In this document: piece after piece, positions 5,951 to 13,802 of the stretch
Layout: the number at the start of each line of letters is the position of its first letter
Position numbering within the stretch: position 1 is the first letter of the stretch
Assembly (NCBI GenBank): GCA_937892255.1
Contig: CALAUL010000028.1
Coordinates: 1 to 18,719 of the forward strand
From: an uncultured Bacteroidales bacterium
GTDB lineage: Bacteria > Bacteroidota > Bacteroidia > Bacteroidales > Marinilabiliaceae
Length of the DNA stretch: 18,719 nt
Reading direction: 5' to 3'
Program-made: the position numbers and the translations under genes
Notes under the pieces: generated by a model
Told to the model about the DNA's origin: nothing
Databases searched by the model: none
The model's input: only the letters and a program-made list of their open reading frames with translations

Positions 5951-8344
5951 TTATATTTTTGTCTGATATCCGTAATAACTGCCATAGTGTTTCGTCTCGT
6001 TGTCGTTTGTCGATGCGCCGTTGAACAACAGAGATAAAGAGGGCTTATTGTCGGTGATATTCAGCGAGTCCAAAGTTATTTTCAGATGTTTGTATTCGGT
6101 GTGATTTGCTCTTACGATAAATAGGAATGCATCTGCATACGGCATCAATGTTCGACAGTCAGCCACACAGCCTACCGGGGCTGTATCAATGAGTATCACG
6201 TCGAATCTGTTTTTCATTTCGTCTATCAGTTCTTTGTTTTTCTTTGTTGATATCAACTCTGTCGGATTAGGAGGTATGGAGCCTGACGTTATACAGAAGA
6301 GGTTGTCTATTTCGGTCTTTTGGATTATCTCATCCATTTCAGCATTAAACACCAAGTAGTCTGTTATGCCCTTATTTCCACGTGGCAGATTGAGTGCTTT
6401 TTCTAATCTCGGACGTCGAAGGTCATAGTTTATAATTGCGCATTTAAGACCTGATAGGGCGAAATTTACGGCTAAGTTTACAACGCAATAAGTCTTTCCT
6501 TCTCCGGGGTTGCAACTCGATAGGAGAATAAGTTTGTGCCCATTGTCGGCAACGATGAAGTTCAACTTTGCACGAAGTGTCCTAAAACATTCACTCGTTA
6601 TGGATAGAGGGTCGTTTATTGTAGGCAGGTCGCTATGTGGTTCGCTGTGGTCTTGTGGTACGATGCCTAATATTGTTGTATTTGGGCAGGTTCTGCGTAG
6701 TTCTTTGAGCGAACGGACTTTGTTGTTGAGCAACTCTTGCAAGAATAATATTGCAACTGGTAGCAAAAAGCCTATGGCTAATGCCATTGTGTTGTTTTTC
6801 TTCTCTATTGGTGCAATCTTGCCATCGTAGGTTGGTTCTTGCAGTATGTCGTTGTCGCACACATTAGATGCTTTGGCAATGAGTGTCTCTGACTCTTTTT
6901 CCAGGAGGAAAGTGTATACGGCATCTTGTATTTTGTAATTTCGTTCAAGGTTTGCGTATTCCGACTCGATGGTTGGTATTTCGCCTACTTTGTTGGTCAT
7001 CTTTTGCATCGAGTTGTTTATTGTTGCGATGAGTTTCTCTTGTATTTGCATGTTTTGCTCAATCATCACAAGCATGTTTTTACGTAGCATGTCCTCTTGT
7101 TCGACAATTCTTTTTTTGTACGGGTTGTTGTCGTTTTGAGTCTTTATGTTGTTGAGTTCTTGTTGCAAAGCTATGAGTTCTTGTAGTTGTCGTTGTACAA
7201 GGACGTTTTGACTTCCGACAGAGGCGATGAAGAAGTCTTCTATTGTTTCGCCTGTTTTTAGTTTGTTTTGAATCATTTTCAGGTACTCGTATTCGAGCAT
7301 GGCTGTTTCCAACTCTTTTTCTTTTGCGTAGTAGTTGGAGTGCAGATTTGTCAGATGTTGAGGGTTGCTGGCGAAGTTGTTTCTCTGTCTGAAGTCGAGT
7401 AGCTTCTGTTGTGCTTTTTTGAGAGAGTCGGCTATTGATGCTAATTGAGTTTTTAAGAAGCTGAGAGTTCTTGTTGCTGTTTGGTTTTTCTTGTCGAGGT
7501 TGAAGTACATCGAGGCTTCGTTCATGGCATTTAGAAAAGCCAATGTTTTGTTTCTGTTTGTGCCTGTTGCCGATATGAAGGCGACTGTTCCTCCTTCTTC
7601 GTTTATGGATACTCTCAGCGAATTTCGCCATTTTGAGATAAGAGATTGGCGTGTGTTGAAGTTAAATCGTATTTTGCGTTCTAAGTCCTCCTTTTTTATG
7701 TAGTCGTATGGCATTATGGCAAAGGAGAACATTCTGTTTGTTATCTTCTCTCCTATTTCGATGATAAATGTAGTGTCTATATTTTCGGCATAGTAGTTGG
7801 TGTAGTCGCCTATCATATAGTCATAGCCGTATATTTCGTCTCCTTTGATGTGCAATTTGATGTAATTGCCTTCATGGTGTTCTATCTCGAATATAGCACC
7901 TATGGGCTGACAGTGCGTGGTGTCAAAGTCTATGCGTATTACTTGTTGTGCTCCATAGACTTCTTCATTTTTTATTCTGCCTATGTTGGTGTATGTTATT
8001 TCAAAATCAAGACGGTCTATTGCTCGTGCTACGTTTTTGGGAGAGGTGTAGATATATCGTTGGTTTTCGATGTTGCTCATCTCTTGTGATAGTCCGAAGC
8101 CTTCTGTAAGGTCTGTAAAACCTTGTGTTTTGCTATTGTCTTTGAGTAGTATGACCGTTGTGGCTTTGTATATTCTTTGGGCGTAGTTGTTGTATGCCAG
8201 TGAAACGGCTAATGATATTCCGACAGACAAGAAGATTACCCACCAATTTTTAAGAGCATTTCTAAGTAATCGCATATAGTCAATATTTGACAATACGCCA
8301 TCCTCTTCTTCCTCAGGGTTGTTATATGCGTAATTGTTATTCAT
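5951..8344 (-). CDS. Wzc-type tyrosine autokinase / polysaccharide co-polymerase (fused Wzz-kinase)
   Basis: The 797-residue protein carries a Wzz chain-length domain and a cytoplasmic BY-kinase in one chain. Near residue 30 there is a membrane helix (NWWVIFLSVGISLAVSLAY), then a periplasmic domain with long coiled coils (about 290-500) and a second membrane helix (about 525-545). The kinase domain has Walker A PGEGKT (Lys617), Walker A' INYDLRRP (about 638-645) and Walker B VILIDTAP (Asp720). The tyrosine-rich tail has Tyr787, 790, 791 and 793. Such proteins control length and export of capsule or exopolysaccharide by cycles of phosphorylation. In Walker A' the first aspartate of the usual hhhD-x-D-x-R is asparagine. 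No wza-like export gene or glycosyltransferase is adjacent; the gene instead overlaps dsbD by 4 bases (ATGA), so it is probably translated by coupling. Confidence 0.93.
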   Translation of the reverse strand: MNNNYAYNNPEEEEDGVLSNIDYMRLLRNALKNWWVIFLSVGISLAVSLAYNNYAQRIYKATTVILLKDNSKTQGFTDLTEGFGLSQEMSNIENQRYIYTSPKNVARAIDRLDFEITYTNIGRIKNEEVYGAQQVIRIDFDTTHCQPIGAIFEIEHHEGNYIKLHIKGDEIYGYDYMIGDYTNYYAENIDTTFIIEIGEKITNRMFSFAIMPYDYIKKEDLERKIRFNFNTRQSLISKWRNSLRVSINEEGGTVAFISATGTNRNKTLAFLNAMNEASMYFNLDKKNQTATRTLSFLKTQLASIADSLKKAQQKLLDFRQRNNFASNPQHLTNLHSNYYAKEKELETAMLEYEYLKMIQNKLKTGETIEDFFIASVGSQNVLVQRQLQELIALQQELNNIKTQNDNNPYKKRIVEQEDMLRKNMLVMIEQNMQIQEKLIATINNSMQKMTNKVGEIPTIESEYANLERNYKIQDAVYTFLLEKESETLIAKASNVCDNDILQEPTYDGKIAPIEKKNNTMALAIGFLLPVAILFLQELLNNKVRSLKELRRTCPNTTILGIVPQDHSEPHSDLPTINDPLSITSECFRTLRAKLNFIVADNGHKLILLSSCNPGEGKTYCVVNLAVNFALSGLKCAIINYDLRRPRLEKALNLPRGNKGITDYLVFNAEMDEIIQKTEIDNLFCITSGSIPPNPTELISTKKNKELIDEMKNRFDVILIDTAPVGCVADCRTLMPYADAFLFIVRANHTEYKHLKITLDSLNITDNKPSLSLLFNGASTNDNETKHYGSYYGYQTKI

Positions 8345-10317
8345 CGTTTCCCGTTGTTTAGGAATGTTACAAAGTTGTTGATGTCAAGGTCGTAGTGATG
8401 TGGCTTTCCGATGAGGTTTCCATCGTTGTCCAATATCACATAGTACGGCTGTGCATTGACTCCGAATTTATATCTTTGAAGATAACTCCATTTGTCTCCT
8501 ATTGTACGAAGTGTTGTCTCTTTTTCGTTTTCCTTTACTACTATTTTTTTCTCCAAAGGTGTTTTGTCGTCTACGTACAGACTTATAAGTACAAAGTCAT
8601 TGTTTATCATCTGAGCCACTTGTGGGTCGGTCCACACGGACGCTTCCATTTCTCTGCAGTTGACGCAACCATAACCTGTGAAATCAATCAGTGCGGGTTT
8701 GTTTTGTTTCTTTGCTGCTTCCATTCCCTCTTCGAAGTCGAGATAATGACTCTGTGGTATGTTCTTGTCGAGCACAAAATCTTGTGTGTACATTGGTGGA
8801 GAGAATGCGCTTACGGCTTTCAGTGGTGCGCCCCAAAGTCCGGGTATCAGATACATGGCAAAAGTCATACATGCCATGCCTCCTATCAGACGCACTGTTC
8901 CTATTTTTTCTGTGTCTTCGTCATGATGTAGCTTTATGACTCTCCATAGATACAATGCCGCAGTCATGGCTATAGCAATCCAAAGTACTATGAATGTCTC
9001 TCTGTCCAAGATATGCCAGCCGTAGGCAAGGTCTGCTACCGAAAGGAATTTAAGTGCAAAAGCTATTTCCACAAATCCCAACATTACCTTCATTGTCTCC
9101 ATCCAATCGCCGGAACGTGGCATTCTCCGCATCATCTGTGGAAAGAGAGCAAATAATGTAAAGGGCAGAGCCAAAGCCAATGCGAAGCCAAACATTCCAA
9201 CCATCGGAGCAACCATGCTTCCGCTTGTTGCCAGTTCTACAAGAAGAAATCCTATGATAGGTCCTGTACAAGAGAACGATACCAACGCAAGTGTAAAAGC
9301 CATGAGGAAGATGCTCAGTAAACCTGTTGTCTTCTCTGCCTTTCGGTCTACGGCGTTGCTCCACGAGGTGGGCAGTTTTAGTTCAAATGCTCCGAGAAAT
9401 GATAGTCCGAAGAGCAACAACATTACGGTGAATATGATGTTGAATACAGCATTTGTCGACAATGCGTTGAGAGCACTCGGTCCTGCAATGGCTGTTATTG
9501 CTACGCCTAAGGATACGTATATCACTATTATCGAAAGTCCGTAAGTCAACGAGTCACGTATGCCTTTTGTTTTTTTCTTGCTACGTTTCATGAAGAAGCT
9601 GACTGTCATGGGTATTATCGGCCATACGCAAGGGGTGAGCAATGCTATGAATCCTCCAAAGAAGCTCGTTATGAATATTATCCATAGCGAACGAGACTGT
9701 GTTTCTGTTGGCAATGACGATGTCTCGACCGGCTTCCATAGCTCGTTTTCGAGTGTGTCGTCGTTGCTTGTGTTGATGTTGCTTACTGTTATAGGTTGTA
9801 TCAATAGGGGTTGTGTCGTGCTTTGAGATATAGGTGTTGGGGTAGGGTTGGAGTCTGTTGTTTGTGCTGTTTTTTTGTTGTTGCCGTTGTATGTGAAGTT
9901 CACTGCAGCCGGAGGAAGGCAACTGTTGTCGTTGCATGCTCCGTACTCCAAATATCCACTTATCGCATATTGTTCGCTTGTTATCTTTATTTTCTGCGTA
10001 AATCGTACTTGAAATTCGTAGTAACTTACGTTAATCTTCAATAGTTCATCGTATTTGGTAACTTTTTCTCCGTCGGGAGTCAGCGGCCCGAGTAGTTCGC
10101 AACCACTTGCCTCCTCTATGACGATGCTTGTTGCAATAAGCATCTCGTTCTTCTCTGTCGAATAGATATGCCAACCTTTATCGATTGTGCAATCAAAAGT
10201 TATTGTTGCTATGTCGTTATCTTGACTTATCTGGTGTTTTACCTTGACGGGCTCATTTATTTGAGCTGTTGTCAGTAGGCAAAAGAGTAGTGTGCAAAAG
10301 ATAGTTATAATTCTCAT
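8341..10317 (-). CDS. dsbD: Thiol:disulfide interchange protein DsbD (full three-domain form)
   Basis: DsbD passes electrons from cytoplasmic thioredoxin across the inner membrane to periplasmic thiol proteins. The 658-residue protein has a signal peptide (about 1-19) and an N-terminal alpha domain with Cys128 and Cys133 (GACNDNSCLPP). A low-complexity Thr/Pro/Ser/Gln linker (about 150-205) follows. Then comes an eight-helix beta domain with its redox pair at Cys230 (TPCVWPIIP) and Cys350 (SCTGPIIG). The C-terminal thioredoxin-like gamma domain has the motif CVNC at 551-554. All six redox cysteines are present, so it should be active. Its stop codon overlaps the start of the tyrosine kinase gene (ATGA at 8341-8344). 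No clear -7 box was found upstream; transcription must begin in the 10318-10500 region or run through. A CcdA-like role in cytochrome maturation cannot be excluded. Confidence 0.96.
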   Translation of the reverse strand: MRIITIFCTLLFCLLTTAQINEPVKVKHQISQDNDIATITFDCTIDKGWHIYSTEKNEMLIATSIVIEEASGCELLGPLTPDGEKVTKYDELLKINVSYYEFQVRFTQKIKITSEQYAISGYLEYGACNDNSCLPPAAVNFTYNGNNKKTAQTTDSNPTPTPISQSTTQPLLIQPITVSNINTSNDDTLENELWKPVETSSLPTETQSRSLWIIFITSFFGGFIALLTPCVWPIIPMTVSFFMKRSKKKTKGIRDSLTYGLSIIVIYVSLGVAITAIAGPSALNALSTNAVFNIIFTVMLLLFGLSFLGAFELKLPTSWSNAVDRKAEKTTGLLSIFLMAFTLALVSFSCTGPIIGFLLVELATSGSMVAPMVGMFGFALALALPFTLFALFPQMMRRMPRSGDWMETMKVMLGFVEIAFALKFLSVADLAYGWHILDRETFIVLWIAIAMTAALYLWRVIKLHHDEDTEKIGTVRLIGGMACMTFAMYLIPGLWGAPLKAVSAFSPPMYTQDFVLDKNIPQSHYLDFEEGMEAAKKQNKPALIDFTGYGCVNCREMEASVWTDPQVAQMINNDFVLISLYVDDKTPLEKKIVVKENEKETTLRTIGDKWSYLQRYKFGVNAQPYYVILDNDGNLIGKPHHYDLDINNFVTFLNNGKR

Positions 10318-10526
10318 CTCTTTAAACTATTATATTGTCTGCAATATTAGCACAAAAAGTTAACATTTTCCCCATGTTGACTTATAAATTATGTCTCGAT
10401 ATAGTTCTTTCTCTCTGGTTGGAGTGAGCTTTGGGGTGCTGTTTCTCTATTTGAGTGTTTGGTAAGCATTTTTTAACTTTTCTTTAATCTGTTAATATCT
10501 ACGCAGATAGGCTATTTTGTTTGATG

Positions 10527-10556
10527 TTGTAATAAAAAAGTTATTGTATATATTTG
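10527..10556 (+). promoter_or_regulatory. Upstream tRNA promoter (P1)
   Basis: TTG at 10527-10529, a 19-bp spacer and TATATTTG at 10549-10556 match the Bacteroidota -33/-7 consensus (TTTG, N19-21, TAnnTTTG). Its -7 box contains the -33 box of the next promoter. Confidence 0.68.
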
Positions 10557-10584
10557 CGTATTTAAAACAAAGCCTATACATTTG
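10553..10584 (+). promoter_or_regulatory. Proximal tRNA promoter (P2), overlapping P1
   Basis: TTTG at 10553-10556, a 20-bp spacer and TACATTTG at 10577-10584 are a near-perfect Bacteroidota promoter. Transcription would start about 10590, giving a leader of about 25 bases before the tRNA at 10616. Confidence 0.8.
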
Positions 10585-10615
10585 CACTCGCAATCGGGGA
10601 ATATTTTCCTTGAAT

Positions 10616-10689
10616 GCCGAGATAGCTCAGCTGGTTAGAGCGCATGATTCATAATCATGAGGTCCCCGGTTCAATCCCGGGTCTCGGTA
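10616..10689 (+). tRNA. tRNA with anticodon CAT (tRNA-Met, or possibly tRNA-Ile2)
   Basis: A complete 74-base cloverleaf is seen. The acceptor stem GCCGAGA (10616-10622) pairs with TCTCGGT (10682-10688, ending in a G-U pair), and the discriminator is A. The D arm is GCTC/GAGC. The anticodon stem CATGA/TCATG encloses loop TTCATAA, with CAT as anticodon. The T arm CCCGG/CCGGG encloses TTCAATC. CCA is not encoded. It is not an initiator tRNA, since the anticodon stem lacks the three G-C pairs and the first pair is not mismatched. The CAT anticodon is shared by elongator Met and by Ile2, which is lysidine-modified by TilS. The arms look more like elongator Met of E. coli, but I cannot decide. Confidence 0.97.
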
Positions 10690-10710
10690 CTTGTTTAATA
10701 ATTGATTTTC

Positions 10711-10745
10711 TCCTTGTAGGTTGAATACTTGCAAGGATTTTTTTT
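10711..10745 (+). terminator. Rho-independent terminator after the tRNA
   Basis: TCCTTG (10711-10716) pairs with CAAGGA (10732-10737), extended by wobble pairs, and eight T residues follow directly. It lies 21 bases after the mature tRNA end. Confidence 0.82.
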
Positions 10746-11107
10746 GTTATGTAGATAAACATTGCGACTCGCTAATGCTTTCGAATATATAGTGTTCTAT
10801 TTTGGTTTTGTGTGGACTTTTGTAGTGGTGTTTTTGTCAATTGATAGGTAAACTGATAATTTGTTTTGAGTTTGCATTAGTTGTTCTTTTGTTTGGTATA
10901 TGGACTGTTTTTTTATTGATTATATTTTCTCTTTTAGTTGTAATTATTCTGTTTTTTACCGATTCTCTTTGTTTATTGGTGATTTGATTTTATATTTACG
11001 CACTGATATATCGATTGTAGACGATAGATATGGTTGTTAACAGTTGTAATGATATTTAACACAAAAAAGAACAGTGAAGTTTTGACTATTATTTAGTTAA
11101 TACATAA
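10746..11107. other. AT-rich intergenic region upstream of the AraC-family gene
   Basis: There is no coding frame here. Close to the regulator gene is a perfect palindrome TGTTAACA (11035-11042), with a related half-site TTAACA at 11056-11061. These could be an operator, but this is weak. No full TAnnTTTG box was found, so the promoter is unassigned. Confidence 0.45.
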
Positions 11108-12004
11108 ATGACAACAATGTATATGGATGCAAATTTACGCACAGTGGGTTTTGATGAACTTGTAGGGTGTTCGTCGTATAATGATGGCGAGATAGCGATT
11201 CTCTGTCCGTCGTGCAATGTAGAACAGCAAATTAATGAGTCGGTACGTCTTGGAATGACTCTTTTGGTTATTTGTACAGATGGAGAGACAGAGTATTTCA
11301 TGAATGGCAATAAAGTGGTGATGAAAAAGAATGACTTACTTATTTGTCCGGCAAATGTTGTTTTTGATGGGTTTACAAATGCGACGGAAATACAATTCAA
11401 AACGATGTGTCTTTCGCCGGAACTCATGTTGCGTCTAAGGGGGCTAACTCGCAATTCGTGGGATTTTCTACAGTATATCAAGCAAAATCCGATAGTGACG
11501 CTTACGGAGGAACAGGTAGAACTTTTCTGCAAATACTACGATATGCTTTGTTCGGCTCTTTCACGCAAGAGTGGCAATAGATACAAGGAGGTTGTTTATT
11601 CGCTGTTGACAGCATTTTTTTACGAATTATTTGCTGTTGTAGAGGCTGTGTCTCCTAATTTGTGCAAGGATATCACTTCTGCTGATTTGATTTTCCAGAA
11701 GTATATTGACCTTATCTCATCTATGTATCCGCGCAATCGTACTGTGGCATATTATGCCGATAAGCTCAATGTTACTCCTAAATATCTGTCTGTTGTGTGT
11801 AAGCAGATAGGAGGCAAGACGGCTTTACACTATATCAATGCTTATGTCAATGAGGATATACGTCAGTTGCTCACTAAGACGACTAAGACTATCAAGGAAA
11901 TATGTGCGGAGCTTGATTTTGCCAATTTGTCATTCTTCGGAAAGTATGTGCGTCGTCAGTTTGGTGTGGGACCTTCTGTATATCGCAAGCTCAATAAGGT
12001 GTAA
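11108..12004 (+). CDS. AraC-family transcriptional regulator
   Basis: The 298-residue protein has an N-terminal cupin-like sensor part (about 1-150: alternating short strands, with a G-x-T-E-Y-F-M-N-G-N turn near 60-68) and a C-terminal pair of helix-turn-helix motifs. The first helix-turn-helix is VAYYADKLNVTPKYLSVVCK. The second is IKEICAELDFANLSFFGKYVRRQFGVGPSVYRK, which carries the family pattern F-x-x-x-S-x-F-x-K-x-F/R-x-x-x-G-x-x-P-x-x-Y-R almost unchanged. Such Bacteroidales regulators are usually one-component sensors of small molecules or sugars. The effector and targets are unknown: the gene stands alone, divergent from nothing, and is followed by its own terminator. Nearby ATG codons at 11108, 11117 and 11123 leave the exact start uncertain by a few residues. 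Confidence 0.93.
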   Translation: MTTMYMDANLRTVGFDELVGCSSYNDGEIAILCPSCNVEQQINESVRLGMTLLVICTDGETEYFMNGNKVVMKKNDLLICPANVVFDGFTNATEIQFKTMCLSPELMLRLRGLTRNSWDFLQYIKQNPIVTLTEEQVELFCKYYDMLCSALSRKSGNRYKEVVYSLLTAFFYELFAVVEAVSPNLCKDITSADLIFQKYIDLISSMYPRNRTVAYYADKLNVTPKYLSVVCKQIGGKTALHYINAYVNEDIRQLLTKTTKTIKEICAELDFANLSFFGKYVRRQFGVGPSVYRKLNKV

Positions 12005-12057
12005 GAATCTTTTAGGAAGTTTTTTTTGTGATTATCACATTTTGTTATTTTCCATTA

Positions 12058-12093
12058 AGAGCAAGAGTCAGTTTGCTGACTTTTGCTCTTTTT
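12058..12093. terminator. Rho-independent terminator after the AraC-family gene
   Basis: A 14-bp stem with one G-T pair (12058-12071 with 12076-12089) has a TTTG loop and a T-run on the plus strand. On the minus strand it is followed by TTAATGG, so it is mainly a plus-strand terminator, though it may also help end the convergent operon. Confidence 0.9.
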
Positions 12094-12133
12094 CTATGTT
12101 TTTAAAGCGTGGTGCGATGTGTTTGTGTGGCTT

Positions 12134-13060
12134 TTAGCATATTGTTCTAACTCCCGGGCTGCTCATTGACAGGGTGTTGTCTTCGGCTATTGTGATGTCT
12201 ATGCGTCCCATGTTTATGCCGTTGGAGCCTACTTGGTTTATCACTACTATGCGGCCGTTTTTGTTCTTGACTTCTGTTGGTTGGTGCAGTAGTGTATGTG
12301 TGTGTCCTCCCAGTATTATGTCTATGTTGGTCGAACTGCGAGCCAATAGTATGTCGTCGGGTAAGTTTGTCATTTTGTAGCCTATGTGCGATAGTACTAT
12401 TATCAAGTTGCAACCATTGTTGCGCAACTCTTTGGCGAGGGTGTTGGCTGTCTCTATAGGGTCGCTGTATGTTGTCTCTCCGTAGTTGGTGTAACTGACA
12501 AGTCCGTCTAACTTGACACCAATGCCTATGACGCCTATTTTCATACCTGCTTTTTCAAATATCTTGTATGGTTTTACTACTGATGCCATCTCGTGGCTCT
12601 TAAAGTTATAATTAGCGTTTAAAAAGGGGAAATTTGCCTCTTTTATTCGTTGTGTCAATGCGTCGAGTCCGTTGTCAAATTCATGATTGCCTATTGTTAC
12701 TGCGTCAATGCCCATTTTGTTCATCAGGTCTATTTCCAATTTTCCTTTGTAGACGTTGAAGTAGGGTGATCCTTGAAACATGTCGCCACATTCAAAGACA
12801 AGCATGTCGTTGCCTTCGTTTCTCACCATGTCGATATATGCTTTTCGGCGAGCATAACCTCCCATTGTGGTATTGGTGTTGGTGTCTATCACTATGGGGT
12901 CTATTTGGCTATGAACATCGTTGGTGTGCAGTATTGTCAGTTTGCGTGTTTTGTTTGGTCTCTTGTCTTGCCCTTTGTTGATGGCTTCAAGAGGGTTGCA
13001 TGCGAAGGTCAACGCCAATGCTCCAAGATGTTTGAGAAATGTTCGTCTATCTGTCATCAT
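12134..13060 (-). CDS. 5'-nucleotidase N-terminal metallophosphatase domain protein (Tat or lipoprotein signal)
   Basis: The 308-residue protein is the catalytic half of a UshA/CD73-type 5'-nucleotidase, which releases phosphate from nucleotides outside the cytoplasm using two metal ions. All metal-binding motifs are present: HTNDVH (Asp48, His50), GDMFQGSP (Asp93), GNHEFD (Asn125, His126), SHIG (His225) and GGHTHT (His253, His255). The protein stops there; the C-terminal substrate-binding domain is encoded by the gene just upstream. The N-terminus DRRTFLKHLG followed by a hydrophobic stretch fits a twin-arginine signal; a lipobox-like LTFAC (Cys21) lies at its end. The start could be 13060 or 13057. 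It overlaps the upstream gene by 14 bases, so translation is probably coupled. Last gene of the dpp5 operon. Confidence 0.92.
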   Translation of the reverse strand: MMTDRRTFLKHLGALALTFACNPLEAINKGQDKRPNKTRKLTILHTNDVHSQIDPIVIDTNTNTTMGGYARRKAYIDMVRNEGNDMLVFECGDMFQGSPYFNVYKGKLEIDLMNKMGIDAVTIGNHEFDNGLDALTQRIKEANFPFLNANYNFKSHEMASVVKPYKIFEKAGMKIGVIGIGVKLDGLVSYTNYGETTYSDPIETANTLAKELRNNGCNLIIVLSHIGYKMTNLPDDILLARSSTNIDIILGGHTHTLLHQPTEVKNKNGRIVVINQVGSNGINMGRIDITIAEDNTLSMSSPGVRTIC

Positions 13061-13802
13061 TGTTATTGACTATTATTATGCGTTGGTTTGTTGGTGCTTT
13101 TATTTTTTTTCGTGCTTTTCTTCTTATTAACATGTATTCCATTATGGCATCTCGGAATATCTTTCCGGTGTTGATTTGTGTTGTTCCTCTCAACACCTTG
13201 TAGTTGTCGCCTCCGTTGGCTATGTAGTCGAGAGTTACGATGGTGTAGTTTTTCGTTGTGTCAAGAGGTTCTCCGTCTATTTTTATGCTCTGTGTTTTGT
13301 TGTCGCAGATGGTAAGAGTGGCATTGCTTAGGCATTCGCCTCCTCTTGATGAGGCATGGTCGAACATTTTCTTTATCGTTCTTCCGTCCAATGTGAGTAT
13401 TGTCAGTGAGTTTTCGAAGGGCGATATTTCGTATATGTCACGACGTGTTATGTTGCCTTTGTGGAGGTGTGCTCTTATGCCACCGTTGTTTATCAATGCC
13501 ATTTGTGGTATGGGTGCGCCATTTTTCTTTGCCCATTGTTTGCCCATGATGAAAGCTATGTCTGCAAGAAGTCTGGATAGAGGACTTTCCGGTCTGCGAT
13601 GTATCATATTGTCGTTTGTCACACCTATGACGTCCGACATGTGAGCGTCCAGACTCTTTCGGTATTTGTCAATGAGTCGGCTCATATCCACGTCGGCAAT
13701 TACCGTGCTGTCCAATATCTTTATTCCTGATGTGTAATGTTGCGCACGGACTGTCCAAAGTGCTTGTATAAGCAGTAACGATATGACTAATCTTTTAACC
13801 AT
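13047..13802 (-). CDS. 5'-nucleotidase C-terminal (substrate-binding) domain protein
   Basis: The 251-residue protein has a signal peptide (about 1-20, ending VRAQ). It then has a stand-alone 5_nucleotid_C domain: NNGGIR at 105-110, PFENSL at 128-133, and YIANGGDNY at 193-201. These are the residues that hold the nucleoside base and sugar in UshA-type enzymes. The metal-binding half is absent and is encoded by the next gene. Together the two chains would rebuild one enzyme, but gene order is the reverse of domain order in the fused protein. The C-terminus is strongly basic (RRKARKKIKAPTNQR). It overlaps the peptidase gene upstream by 16 bases and the metallophosphatase gene downstream by 14. 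Confidence 0.92.
   Translation of the reverse strand: MVKRLVISLLLIQALWTVRAQHYTSGIKILDSTVIADVDMSRLIDKYRKSLDAHMSDVIGVTNDNMIHRRPESPLSRLLADIAFIMGKQWAKKNGAPIPQMALINNGGIRAHLHKGNITRRDIYEISPFENSLTILTLDGRTIKKMFDHASSRGGECLSNATLTICDNKTQSIKIDGEPLDTTKNYTIVTLDYIANGGDNYKVLRGTTQINTGKIFRDAIMEYMLIRRKARKKIKAPTNQRIIIVNNNDDR

Larger units (their letters stand above)
10318..10615. other. Intergenic region between dsbD and the tRNA gene
   Basis: There is no coding frame here. The part nearest dsbD (10318-10500) should hold the dsbD promoter on the minus strand, but only an imperfect TAATATTG box was found. The part from 10527 onward holds the two tRNA promoters listed separately. I see nothing else in it. Confidence 0.6.

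Noticed and set aside
5855..6037. Plus-strand 60-codon frame overlapping the end of rpe and the end of the kinase gene
   Set aside because: It overlaps two well-supported genes, has no family features and crosses the likely terminator at 5902-5937. No comEC-like continuation follows.
7080..7631. Long 183-codon minus-strand frame inside the kinase gene
   Set aside because: It is Arg/Gln/Asn-rich in the manner of a frame-shifted shadow and lies wholly within the BY-kinase coiled-coil region.
8395..8931. 178-codon plus-strand frame inside dsbD
   Set aside because: It is antisense to the conserved thioredoxin-like and membrane domains of DsbD and has a shadow-like Cys/Phe/Val-rich composition.
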